A stretch of DNA of 12,779 nt from an uncultured Ruminococcus sp. (lineage in GTDB: Bacteria; Bacillota; Clostridia; Oscillospirales; Ruminococcaceae), in the NCBI GenBank assembly GCA_902464115.1, contig CABQIF010000057.1:1-12779 (forward strand), in the 5' to 3' direction. Below the pieces are notes generated by a model, which was not told the origin of the DNA, did not search any database, and was given only the letters and a program-made list of their open reading frames with translations. Below are positions 1 to 6,706 of the stretch, piece after piece. Position 1 is the first letter of the stretch. Each line of letters begins with the position of its first letter. The position numbers were made by a program, and so were the translations under genes.

Positions 1-15
1 CTGTCCTTTAGGCAT
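1..15 (-). CDS. Start of a leftward gene, cut by the window edge
   Basis: Only the first five codons are in the window (ATG at 15-13, reading M-P-K-G-Q), so the product cannot be identified. The start is supported by a strong ribosome site, GAAAGGGGG on the minus strand (about 32-23), seven bases before the ATG, and by an extended -10 promoter at 58-66. The gene lies downstream of the galE operon on the same strand but appears to have its own promoter. Its ribosome site forms part of one arm of a long palindrome (18-92). Confidence 0.55.
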
Positions 16-17
16 AA

Positions 18-92
18 AAATGCCCCCTTTCGTTAGTTTCAATTTCGGTATATTTCTATTATACCACATTGTCTAACAAAAGGGGAGCATTT
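18..92 (-). repeat. Long imperfect palindrome overlapping promoter and ribosome site
   Basis: Arms 18-36 and 73-92 are complementary apart from one bulge and a G-U pair. Inside them, CAAT (40-43) pairs with ATTG (68-71) and GGTATA (47-52) with TATACC (60-65), so almost all of 18-92 can fold into one hairpin. In minus-strand RNA it is followed by five U (20-16), so it could act as the terminator of the galE operon. The same 3' arm contains the ribosome site of the next gene. Which function dominates cannot be decided from the sequence. Confidence 0.65.
58..66 (-). promoter_or_regulatory. Extended -10 promoter for the left-edge gene
   Basis: On the minus strand the sequence reads TGG-TATAAT (66-58), an extended -10 element. 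No good -35 hexamer is present at the right distance (the expected place reads TCCCCT), as is typical of extended -10 promoters. Transcription would start near 51, leaving a leader of about 36 bases with the ribosome site in it. The -10 lies in an inner dyad, GGTATA (47-52) and TATACC (60-65). Confidence 0.5.
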
Positions 93-119
93 CATCGGGA
101 GCAGACGCTGTTCTATTTT

Positions 120-557
120 TTATTCTGTCAGATACGGCTTTAAAATTGCAAGCATTTGTTCCAAGTGCGTTTCCTGTTGCGGAAAGCCGTTGATTTTCGG
201 GGCAGTTTGCAGGCAGACATCCTCAAATTCCTGCGTGCGAAGATTGAACAATTTCGCATCCATCACCTTTTGATTGGCAATCTGATTGCGGATGACTAAC
301 TTTTTTGCATTGCGGAAATCGTAAATCGCAACGCCTTTGATGGGAATAATCGTATAGATGACAAAAAGACTGGTATTTGTAATCGTTGCAAATCCAGAAG
401 CAATCGGCTTTGAGGAGAAAAGCCCTTTGGCTTTCAGGGAAATGCCAATTGGACAAATTGCCTTGGAATCCATTACAGGCAGGAATTCATCAAATACCTT
501 GTTCATGTTTTCCGCAGAATACCCGGACATTTTATTAAGAGCACCCAATAACCCCAT
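120..557 (-). CDS. Hypothetical protein, 145 aa, third gene of the galE operon
   Basis: I do not recognise this protein with certainty. It is short, has no signal peptide and no clear membrane segment, although residues about 58-78 are hydrophobic and strand-like. The mix of short beta-strand-like stretches (residues 35-110) and a final amphipathic helix could fit a small bacterial PH-like domain; this is a guess. The start at 557 follows a good ribosome site (AAAGGAGAA) about five bases upstream. It begins only 13 bases after the stop of the DUF2500-like gene, so the two are almost surely cotranscribed. A role with the upstream membrane protein at the cell surface or inner membrane face is possible but not shown. 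Confidence 0.75.
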   Translation of the reverse strand: MGLLGALNKMSGYSAENMNKVFDEFLPVMDSKAICPIGISLKAKGLFSSKPIASGFATITNTSLFVIYTIIPIKGVAIYDFRNAKKLVIRNQIANQKVMDAKLFNLRTQEFEDVCLQTAPKINGFPQQETHLEQMLAILKPYLTE

Positions 558-570
558 TTATAGTTCTCCT

Positions 571-1101
571 TTACTTGTTGATGACTTCCGCATTATAATG
601 GGTTTTTGCTTCTGTGATTTCTCCGCCGAGATACTTAAACTTCACGAACTGTTCTCCACGGAACGTCAGAGAACCCTGCTGGTTGAACGGTACTTCTTTA
701 TAGACCACCTTTGTGGTGACGATATGTAAAATTTCCCCTTTTCGGGTCTTGAAAATCAATTCGTAGTATTCATTGTACAGCTTGGATGTGCCGTTTGGGT
801 CGATGGTACGCCGGCGTTCATCGACTTTCTGCACCAGCATGACCATTTCGGTTCGGGTCGCCCCTTTCGTCTTGGCAGGCTTCCGCATATTCTTTTCACC
901 GGTGATGTAATATTCCCGGTTAAATTCCATTGGATGTTTTGCCGTTCCAATCGTATCATCTGCAAAGAAGGTACTCAGCTTTTTCCGGAATCGGCTTTTT
1001 TTCGACCCCAGCAGCATGACCAGTACCAGTACCACCGCTGCTGCAATGACGACAATTAGGATATTGTTTAAGGCTTCTTCGTAATGAATATTATTGATCA
1101 T
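571..1101 (-). CDS. DUF2500-like single-pass membrane protein, 176 aa
   Basis: Residues 13-32 form one strong membrane helix, followed by a basic stretch (KKSRFRKK, 34-41), so the C-terminal domain probably lies in the cytoplasm if the positive-inside rule holds. Residues about 86-160 resemble the DUF2500 family, typified by E. coli YhhM: a VxxK strand, D-x-x-G-T-S, a Y-x-x-x-F strand, and a closing GSLTFRGEQFVKF segment matching the family's G-T-L-x-x-K-G-T-R-F-x-x-F pattern. The function of the family is unknown. The ATG at 1101 overlaps the galE stop (ATGA) and has AGAAAGGAG eight to ten bases upstream. A longer reading from 1188 has no ribosome site and would lie inside galE. The overlap implies translational coupling to galE. 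Confidence 0.8.
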   Translation of the reverse strand: MINNIHYEEALNNILIVVIAAAVVLVLVMLLGSKKSRFRKKLSTFFADDTIGTAKHPMEFNREYYITGEKNMRKPAKTKGATRTEMVMLVQKVDERRRTIDPNGTSKLYNEYYELIFKTRKGEILHIVTTKVVYKEVPFNQQGSLTFRGEQFVKFKYLGGEITEAKTHYNAEVINK

Positions 1102-2123
1102 TTGGAATCCGCTCCTTTCTGAGCTTGTTTTTGGATAAACCGCCAGCTGTCTGCACACATTTGCTGAAGGTTGCGTTTTGCCGTCCATCCCAGCACGGTT
1201 TTGGCTTTGGATACATCGGCATAGGACGTTGCCACATCTCCGGCACGCCGTGGAAAAATTTTCAGGGGAATCGACTTTCCACTGACAGCTTCATACATAT
1301 TTGCCAGTTCCAACACACTGCAACCGCTGCCCGTTCCCAAGTTGAATACCGAGAAGCCAGCGTGCTTCATGCTGTACTGTAGGGCAGAAACGTGTCCCTC
1401 TGCCAAATCCATAACATGAACATAGTCCCGAATACCCGTGCCATCTGGGGTATCATAGTCATTGCCATAGACTCGAAAATAAGGCAGCTGACCGCTTGCA
1501 ACCAGTGCTAAATACGGGGCAATGTTGCTTGGAATACCATGTGGTTCTTCGCCCAGTAATCCGCTTTCATGTGCTCCAATCGGATTGAAGTAACGGAGTG
1601 CTGTAATGTGCCAGTCGGAATCAGCCTGACAGAGGTCTTGTAACAGTTGCTCGCTGATGATTTTTGTTTCCCCGTAGGGATTGCTTGCGGAGAGCGGTGT
1701 GACAGTTTCCGCATAGGGGGCAGTATGTTGTGTTCCGTATACCGTAGCGGAAGAAGAAAAAATCAGCGTCCGGCAGTCGGTTTTCTGTAACTCTTCCAAT
1801 AAAGTCATCATACCGCCAATGTTATTTTGATAATATCGCAGTGGCTGCTGTACGGATTCGCCAACTGCTTTCAGTCCGGCGAAGTGCAGCACGGCAGAAA
1901 TATGATGTGTTTGAAAAATCTGACGCAGACCGTCAGCGTTGCGGATATCCATGTGATAGAATGGTATGGACTTTCCGGTAATCTCCTGCAAATGCAGCAG
2001 ACTTTCTTGTTTGGCATTGCAAAGGTTATCCAGAATGACAACCGAATACCCCGCCTGTAAAAGAGCAATACAAGTATGTGTTCCAATGAACCCTGCACCG
2101 CCAGTTACAAGAATTTCACCCAT
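1098..2123 (-). CDS. galE: UDP-glucose 4-epimerase
   Basis: This cytoplasmic enzyme interconverts UDP-glucose and UDP-galactose using bound NAD, in the Leloir pathway and in supplying UDP-galactose for cell-surface polysaccharides. The 341-aa length is normal for the extended short-chain dehydrogenase family. Visible hallmarks are the NAD-binding TGGAGFIG (residues 7-14), the acidic end of strand two (D32), the catalytic serine in FSSSATVYG (122-130), the YxxxK pair Y150 and K154 with NPYGETK, and the substrate-region RYFNPIGAH. It is the first gene of an operon. The promoter lies at 2192-2220 and an AGAAAGGA ribosome site stands a little further than usual from the ATG. No other gal genes are nearby, which favours a housekeeping or envelope-sugar role over dedicated galactose catabolism (inference). 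Confidence 0.97.
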   Translation of the reverse strand: MGEILVTGGAGFIGTHTCIALLQAGYSVVILDNLCNAKQESLLHLQEITGKSIPFYHMDIRNADGLRQIFQTHHISAVLHFAGLKAVGESVQQPLRYYQNNIGGMMTLLEELQKTDCRTLIFSSSATVYGTQHTAPYAETVTPLSASNPYGETKIISEQLLQDLCQADSDWHITALRYFNPIGAHESGLLGEEPHGIPSNIAPYLALVASGQLPYFRVYGNDYDTPDGTGIRDYVHVMDLAEGHVSALQYSMKHAGFSVFNLGTGSGCSVLELANMYEAVSGKSIPLKIFPRRAGDVATSYADVSKAKTVLGWTAKRNLQQMCADSWRFIQKQAQKGADSK

Positions 2124-2182
2124 TTCCCTGTTTCGTCCTTTCTCTCTCGTTGTTTGACACAGGGGATACTATGTCAGCAATT

Positions 2183-2195
2183 TACTATTATAGTA
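2183..2195. repeat. Perfect 13-bp palindrome at the galE transcription start
   Basis: TACTAT-T-ATAGTA is a perfect palindrome that covers the downstream half of the -10 and the predicted start point of galE transcription. It could be a repressor site. It is short and AT-rich and overlaps -10-like sequence, so chance is a serious alternative. The rest of the 2221-2359 stretch shows no gene; only a small stem TGGCA/TGCCA near 2293-2306 stands out. Confidence 0.3.
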
Positions 2196-2220
2196 TAGCG
2201 GATTTTTCTTTTTTTTTCAA
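2192..2220 (-). promoter_or_regulatory. Promoter of the galE operon
   Basis: The minus strand shows TTGAAA (-35, 2220-2215), a 17-base spacer rich in A, and TATACT (-10, 2197-2192). Transcription should start near 2185, giving a leader of about 60 bases before galE. A second TATAAT (2192-2187) overlaps but has no -35 at a usable distance. Confidence 0.8.
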
Positions 2221-2359
2221 GTCTTATTTGCAAAGAAACCAGATTTTTTTCAGGGATGGCGGAAGATGCTGCAAGAAAAGGGAGAATTTGGATGGCAAGC
2301 GTGCCAGGAAACGGCATTTCGAGCCATTTTTCTAGATGCTTCTGAATATGAAATGTTCG

Positions 2360-2388
2360 TTGACAGAGAACCGAAACTATGTTATACT
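2360..2388 (+). promoter_or_regulatory. Promoter of the DUF2339-SWIM operon
   Basis: A consensus TTGACA (2360-2365), a 17-base spacer and TATACT (2383-2388), with a TGT just before the -10 as an extended element. Transcription should start near 2395, 25 bases before the TTG start codon at 2420. This placement excludes an upstream ATG at 2336 in the same frame as the real start. Confidence 0.88.
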
Positions 2389-2419
2389 TTTCTTAAAAAA
2401 TAGACAGGAGGGGACAAAA

Positions 2420-4429
2420 TTGTCGCCAGAAGAAGAAAAAGTACAGCGGTTAGAGCAGCGAATTGCTCAGCTGGAACAGGCATTGCAAGAAAAGAATGCA
2501 CCTGCATCCTTGCAGCCGCCTGTACCGCCTGCCATGCCGCAGCAGGAAACGCCACCGATCATTCCGCCATCTGTTGCGGAGATTCCGCCAATGCAGACCA
2601 CGCAGCCTACACCGCCTCCGCCCTCTTTTCAACAGAATGCTCCGTGGACATCACAGGTACAAACCATACAATCTGTTCCGCCGCCGCAGCGAATGGATGC
2701 CGAGCAGAAGTTTGGAAGAATTGTCATGGGGATTCTTGCTTCGATTTTCATCTTTGCAGCGATTCTCATTGGATATGCATTTTTGCCCGGTATCTTGCAG
2801 ATGGTCGGGTTATTCGTCATCGGAGCAGGTGTTTCCGCTGTTGGACTTTATGGGATCTCTAAAAAGAAGTATCCCTACTTTTTCCTGAGTGTTGCCGGAT
2901 GCGGAGCAGGGATTCTCTATTTGTCCATTCTCCTGAGTTATTGGTATTTTTCTGTAGTTGGGAAATGGGCAATGTATGGAATGCTGTTGCTCTGGGCAGT
3001 GTTTGTGCTTTGGATGTCCCGAAAAAGCGTGCCTTTGTTCCGCCTGATTGGGCAGTGCGGAATCGTATTGTCATTGTTGTTTGCGTTTCGTCAGCTGAAT
3101 GCACTGGAAACCGGACTGATTTTCTTCTTTTTCGTGTTGGTGTCGGCACTTTATCAGTTCGCAGACCGTCGAATCGGAATTGCTTGCCAGCTGTCTACTT
3201 TGCTTTGCAATGCCATTTCTCTGTTGATTCTCACCATTTTGTTTACAGTGACGCTGCGAAGGGTTCTGCATACGCCAATGTTTGGATTATTGCTTGCAGA
3301 AGGCATTCTTTTGATGCTGTACACCTTGGCACAGTTGATTTGGTATCGCATGCGGATGCGTCCGGCAGAGCGAAGCGGAATCGGATATTTCTTTACCGCT
3401 CTGTCTGGATTGCTGTTGGTACAGTTGCAGGCACATTGGTTCTTTTTCTTTTGGGATACCGGAAAATATTTGCTGTCCGCTCTGACTGCCATTGCAGTTT
3501 GGATGCTCTATGACCGCAAGCAGGAAGAACCCGTTCTGCGAAATCTGATGGCTTGTATTTGCAGTATTTTTGCCTTTCTATGGCTGTTGCCGTTGTCCAT
3601 TTTGCCAGCATTGCTGGGATGGGTATTGTTGGAAGCGGTTTTGTTTGTGATGTGGCACGTACGAAAGCAAAATTGCTGCTTGTATCTGGGCTATGTGCTG
3701 TTTTTGTTTGGCATTCGGCTGATCCTGTCGGAAATTTCTGTTCTGGATGATATTACTTTGCAGTATGGTGCATGGGTTGCCATTGACATTGCTGTGACCT
3801 TGTATCTTCGCTATTGCCGTTCCCATCGAGGCATGGAAATTCTGTCGCTTTGTGTAACGGGTTGGCTGATGGTAGAGGGCTGGTGTTTGCTGCTGTTGGA
3901 GGGCTTGTTCCGGTCAGTTGCAGCATTTTGGCATGCAATCGGCTCGCTGTTTCGGCAGACGGGAAACGATGCAGGAATCGTCATTCCATGGGATACGATG
4001 TTGTTGGCTGCATTTGTCGTTTTGATTTTCCTGTTGAATGTGCCGTATTTGCTGCGAAAGTATCCGAATCGAAATGGTGTCGGTGTATACCTTGGCATTC
4101 GTATGACCTTGCTGGGGGCAGTGGTCAGCGGTGCATTCTTCCAGCAGGCTGCATGGAGTAGTGGACTTTTAACGCTGCTTTCATTTGGTATGCTGTTGGT
4201 GGGATTCCGTTTTCATCAAAAAGGGCTGCGAATTTATAGCTTGATTGCAATGATGGTCTTTTTGTGTAAAATGCTGCTGTTGGATTTGTCCTATCAGACA
4301 CCGCTATTATGGGCAGGAGCATTTTTGATTTGCGGGCTGCTGTGCTTTGGCATTAGCTTTGCCTATAATCGAATTGGACAGAAGCATATAGAATCCGCAG
4401 AACCGATGAAACAGAAGGGAGAAAAATAA
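2420..4429 (+). CDS. DUF2339-like polytopic membrane protein, 669 aa
   Basis: The TTG at 2420 is chosen because AGGAGGGG ends six to seven bases upstream and because the promoter lies inside any longer reading. Residues 2-25 form a short heptad-like helix (EEKVQRLEQRIAQLEQALQEK). Residues 27-91 are a Pro/Gln-rich cytoplasmic linker. From about residue 99 on there are many consecutive hydrophobic segments, I estimate 16-20, ending in a basic cytoplasmic tail. A coiled coil, a proline linker and then a long run of membrane helices starting with G-R-x-x-x-x-x-x-A is the layout of DUF2339 proteins, whose function is unknown. Two bases separate its stop from the next start, so it shares an operon with the SWIM protein. 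The assignment to DUF2339 rests on architecture more than on motifs. Confidence 0.85.
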   Translation: MSPEEEKVQRLEQRIAQLEQALQEKNAPASLQPPVPPAMPQQETPPIIPPSVAEIPPMQTTQPTPPPPSFQQNAPWTSQVQTIQSVPPPQRMDAEQKFGRIVMGILASIFIFAAILIGYAFLPGILQMVGLFVIGAGVSAVGLYGISKKKYPYFFLSVAGCGAGILYLSILLSYWYFSVVGKWAMYGMLLLWAVFVLWMSRKSVPLFRLIGQCGIVLSLLFAFRQLNALETGLIFFFFVLVSALYQFADRRIGIACQLSTLLCNAISLLILTILFTVTLRRVLHTPMFGLLLAEGILLMLYTLAQLIWYRMRMRPAERSGIGYFFTALSGLLLVQLQAHWFFFFWDTGKYLLSALTAIAVWMLYDRKQEEPVLRNLMACICSIFAFLWLLPLSILPALLGWVLLEAVLFVMWHVRKQNCCLYLGYVLFLFGIRLILSEISVLDDITLQYGAWVAIDIAVTLYLRYCRSHRGMEILSLCVTGWLMVEGWCLLLLEGLFRSVAAFWHAIGSLFRQTGNDAGIVIPWDTMLLAAFVVLIFLLNVPYLLRKYPNRNGVGVYLGIRMTLLGAVVSGAFFQQAAWSSGLLTLLSFGMLLVGFRFHQKGLRIYSLIAMMVFLCKMLLLDLSYQTPLLWAGAFLICGLLCFGISFAYNRIGQKHIESAEPMKQKGEK

Positions 4430-4431
4430 GT

Positions 4432-6033
4432 ATGAATATAACAGATTTTGAAGAATATTTCAGCCCGAGAGTTTTAGAACGTGGGAAAGAATACTACCAG
4501 AATCATCATGTGATCATGCTGGATCGCATCGAAGAAGGATATTATGAAGCAGAAGTAGAGGGCAGCCAAATTTATACCGTGTTTGTGGAACTGGAAGAAA
4601 ACGGTGAAATTTCTGATATTTCCTGTGATTGCCCTTATGATTGGGAAGAATTTTGCAAGCATGAGGCAGCGGTTTTATATGCACTGCGGGAACAGGAAGA
4701 ATATATTCCGTTTGTGGAAGAGCCGGAACAAAAACAGACGCTGCCAGAACAATTGGCTGCCTGTGAGAAAACAGAACTGATTGCATGGATGATGGAATAT
4801 GCAAAGGAAAATCGGGGATTCTGGGACTATTTGCAACTGCGTGTGTCAAAACAGTTGCAGGAAACAGAATTTCTTGTCATTCTGAACCGCACTTGTAACC
4901 GCTTTTTCTCCAATAGCATAACATGGAAAGAATTGCAGAAAACCATTACATTTCTGTTAGAATCTCTACAGGATTGGGCGGACGATGTGAAAAAAGTGCA
5001 GGCAATTTTAGACATTGTACAGCTGTTGGAAATGAAATTAGAGGAACGAAGCTGCGAATCGGATTGGGTTGTATATGAAAGTATTACAGATTGTTCAGAT
5101 GCCATTTTGAACATTGTACAGGGCGTTATAAATCGGCAAGACCCCAAAACAATAGAAGCCGTGTATCAATCTTTGCTGCATGCATTTCACAAAGACAAGC
5201 TTAGCGGAGAACATTTTGTATTTTCATCGTTGCTGTGTTTGTGTGCCTTGCCTGAATATCGAAAAAAGTTGGAAGAGTTTCTGCAATATCAGCAAGCTGT
5301 TTCGACGGAATATGAACGAAGAGAACTGGCAGAACAGCAGTTTCAAATCCTTAAACGATATGGAACACCGCAGGAACAGCAGAATTTCATCAACCGGCAT
5401 CTTTCTAACCCAGAATATCGCCGGATGGCAATTCAAAATGCGATTGACGCAGGAGATGAAAGCACAGTGGAACGGCTGGCACTGGATGGGGAATATGAAA
5501 ACCAAGCATTGCCGGGCTTGTTGCAGGAGTGGCAGAAATGTCGCTATCACTGCTATCACAGAACGGGAGAACGGGAAAAGCTGGCGGATGTTTGCGAAGC
5601 GTTGTTGAAAGGTGGCGAACCGGATTATTATGAAGAGTGGAAATCGTTGATCCCGTTCGATTTGAAATCTGTAAAAATCGAACAGCTGTTAAAAGAAGCT
5701 CCCATCAAGGTATATCGCAAAATTCTATTAGCAGAAAATCGAGTGGACTTGATGGCAGAAGCTTGCGAGAAAGACCCGTCTGACTTGCTGCTGTATTTTA
5801 GTGCTTTAAAATGCAGTCCCTTTGCAGAGCAGGCAACGGAATTATACAAAGATTGGATTTGGGAAGAGATGGATGCGGCAGCAAATCGTGCGGAATATGC
5901 AGCGGTCTGCCAGAAGTTGAAGAAGTTTTCTGAGGATAGTCCGATTGCGGCTCGGGTGCTGGCACAGGAATTGCGGGAAAAATTTCCACGAAGACCCGCT
6001 TTTCAGGATGAATTAAAAAAAGCAGGCTTTTAA
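4432..6033 (+). CDS. SWIM zinc-finger domain protein, 533 aa
   Basis: Residues 60-85 carry the SWIM zinc finger, C65-x-C67-x7-C75-x-H77, preceded by the strand-rich segment typical of the domain (GxYYEAEVEGSQ, then the VFVELEENG strand). SWIM domains bind zinc and are thought to contact DNA or protein partners. The remaining 440 residues are predicted mostly helical, rich in Glu, Lys and Leu and without any enzyme motif I can name; they may form a helical-repeat scaffold. No helicase motifs follow, unlike the SWIM-SNF2 proteins. The protein should be cytoplasmic. It follows the DUF2339-like gene by two bases and has AAGGGAG as a ribosome site. A terminator lies 10 bases after the stop. The pairing with a polytopic membrane protein is noted but unexplained. 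Confidence 0.88.
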   Translation: MNITDFEEYFSPRVLERGKEYYQNHHVIMLDRIEEGYYEAEVEGSQIYTVFVELEENGEISDISCDCPYDWEEFCKHEAAVLYALREQEEYIPFVEEPEQKQTLPEQLAACEKTELIAWMMEYAKENRGFWDYLQLRVSKQLQETEFLVILNRTCNRFFSNSITWKELQKTITFLLESLQDWADDVKKVQAILDIVQLLEMKLEERSCESDWVVYESITDCSDAILNIVQGVINRQDPKTIEAVYQSLLHAFHKDKLSGEHFVFSSLLCLCALPEYRKKLEEFLQYQQAVSTEYERRELAEQQFQILKRYGTPQEQQNFINRHLSNPEYRRMAIQNAIDAGDESTVERLALDGEYENQALPGLLQEWQKCRYHCYHRTGEREKLADVCEALLKGGEPDYYEEWKSLIPFDLKSVKIEQLLKEAPIKVYRKILLAENRVDLMAEACEKDPSDLLLYFSALKCSPFAEQATELYKDWIWEEMDAAANRAEYAAVCQKLKKFSEDSPIAARVLAQELREKFPRRPAFQDELKKAGF

Positions 6034-6043
6034 AAAATTACAT

Positions 6044-6090
6044 AAAACAGGGAGTTGTTTTTTACAGGAGAAACGCTCCCTGTTTTGTTT
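6044..6090 (+). terminator. Intrinsic terminator of the DUF2339-SWIM operon
   Basis: AAAACAGGGAG (6044-6054) and CTCCCTGTTTT (6076-6086) form a perfect 11-bp stem around a 21-base loop, followed by GTTT. The A/T ends of the stem could also make it work on the minus strand. Confidence 0.85.
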
Positions 6091-6172
6091 GCAATCGCTG
6101 AAAAAATTTTTTTGCAGACTGTGTGACATTTTGTGTCGGAACTTGTAGTTGTAGGTGAAAGGGGGAAGTGAC

Positions 6173-6706
6173 ATGTTGCAGATCTCGCAAAGCATCTCGC
6201 CAGAAGAAGCCGTGCAGCCAATGGAGATTCAGCAGGTGATTCAGTTCTATCAGCAGCTCATCTATGGCATTGCACTGACGGGAACTGGCGGAAATCGGGC
6301 AGATGCAGAGGATGTCTTTCAAGAAACGTTTCTTGCTTATTTTCAGGCAAACAAAATATTTCGGGAAGAAGAACATCGGAAAGCATGGCTGATTCGGACA
6401 GCCTGTAATTACTGCAAGAAAATCACGGGCAGCACTTACCGGAAGCGAACCGTTCCACTGACGGATGCCACACCGCTGCCGGTATTGTTTGATCTGCCAG
6501 CGGATAATCAGTTGTTTGCGGCTCTTTGCAGCCTCAAGCCGATGTATCGAAATGTGCTGTATCTGTACTACTTTGCGGGGTATCGGACAGAAGAAATTGC
6601 AGGGTTGTTGGGAAAATGGGCTGGAACAATTCGGATGCAGTTGCTCCGGGGCAGAGAACAACTACGCACGCAACTGCAAGAAGAGGAGGGAACGGTTGAT
6701 GGATAA
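6173..6706 (+). CDS. ECF-type RNA polymerase sigma factor, 177 aa
   Basis: A small two-domain sigma-70 family protein that would direct RNA polymerase to a specific promoter set. Region 2 spans about residues 22-90, with DAEDVFQETFLAYFQ (44-58) and then HRKAWLIRTACNYCKK (69-83), the core- and -10-binding part. Region 4 spans about 112-170, with L-x-P-x-YRNVLYLYYFAGY and the helix-turn-helix TEEIAGLLGKWAGTIRMQL. The usual 'GTVKSRLxRAR' is present as GTIRMQLLRGR, a mild divergence. The ATG at 6173 has GGGGG seven bases upstream; a GTG at 6155 would have no ribosome site. The gene overlaps the next one by 8 bases, the usual layout of a sigma factor with its regulator. I see no housekeeping promoter in 6091-6172, so self-activation is possible. 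Confidence 0.9.
   Translation: MLQISQSISPEEAVQPMEIQQVIQFYQQLIYGIALTGTGGNRADAEDVFQETFLAYFQANKIFREEEHRKAWLIRTACNYCKKITGSTYRKRTVPLTDATPLPVLFDLPADNQLFAALCSLKPMYRNVLYLYYFAGYRTEEIAGLLGKWAGTIRMQLLRGREQLRTQLQEEEGTVDG

Noticed and set aside
2150..2335. 61-residue frame between galE and the DUF2339-like gene
   Set aside because: It begins inside the galE leader, has no ribosome site, crosses the galE promoter and encodes a low-complexity product rich in Phe and Arg.
2336..2419. Longer N-terminus of the DUF2339-like protein from an ATG at 2336
   Set aside because: The promoter at 2360-2388 lies within it, and the best ribosome site stands just before the TTG at 2420.
2463..4161. Several Arg/Cys-rich frames within the DUF2339-like gene on both strands
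   Set aside because: Their composition is what arises from reading hydrophobic and proline-rich codons out of frame; none has a ribosome site.
6138..6164. GGAAC as an ECF -35 before the sigma gene
   Set aside because: A -10 at the correct distance would fall within the ribosome site of the gene, leaving almost no leader.
6465..6698. N-terminal extension of the anti-sigma-like protein
   Set aside because: It lies inside the sigma factor gene in another frame; the ATG at 6699 has a strong ribosome site.
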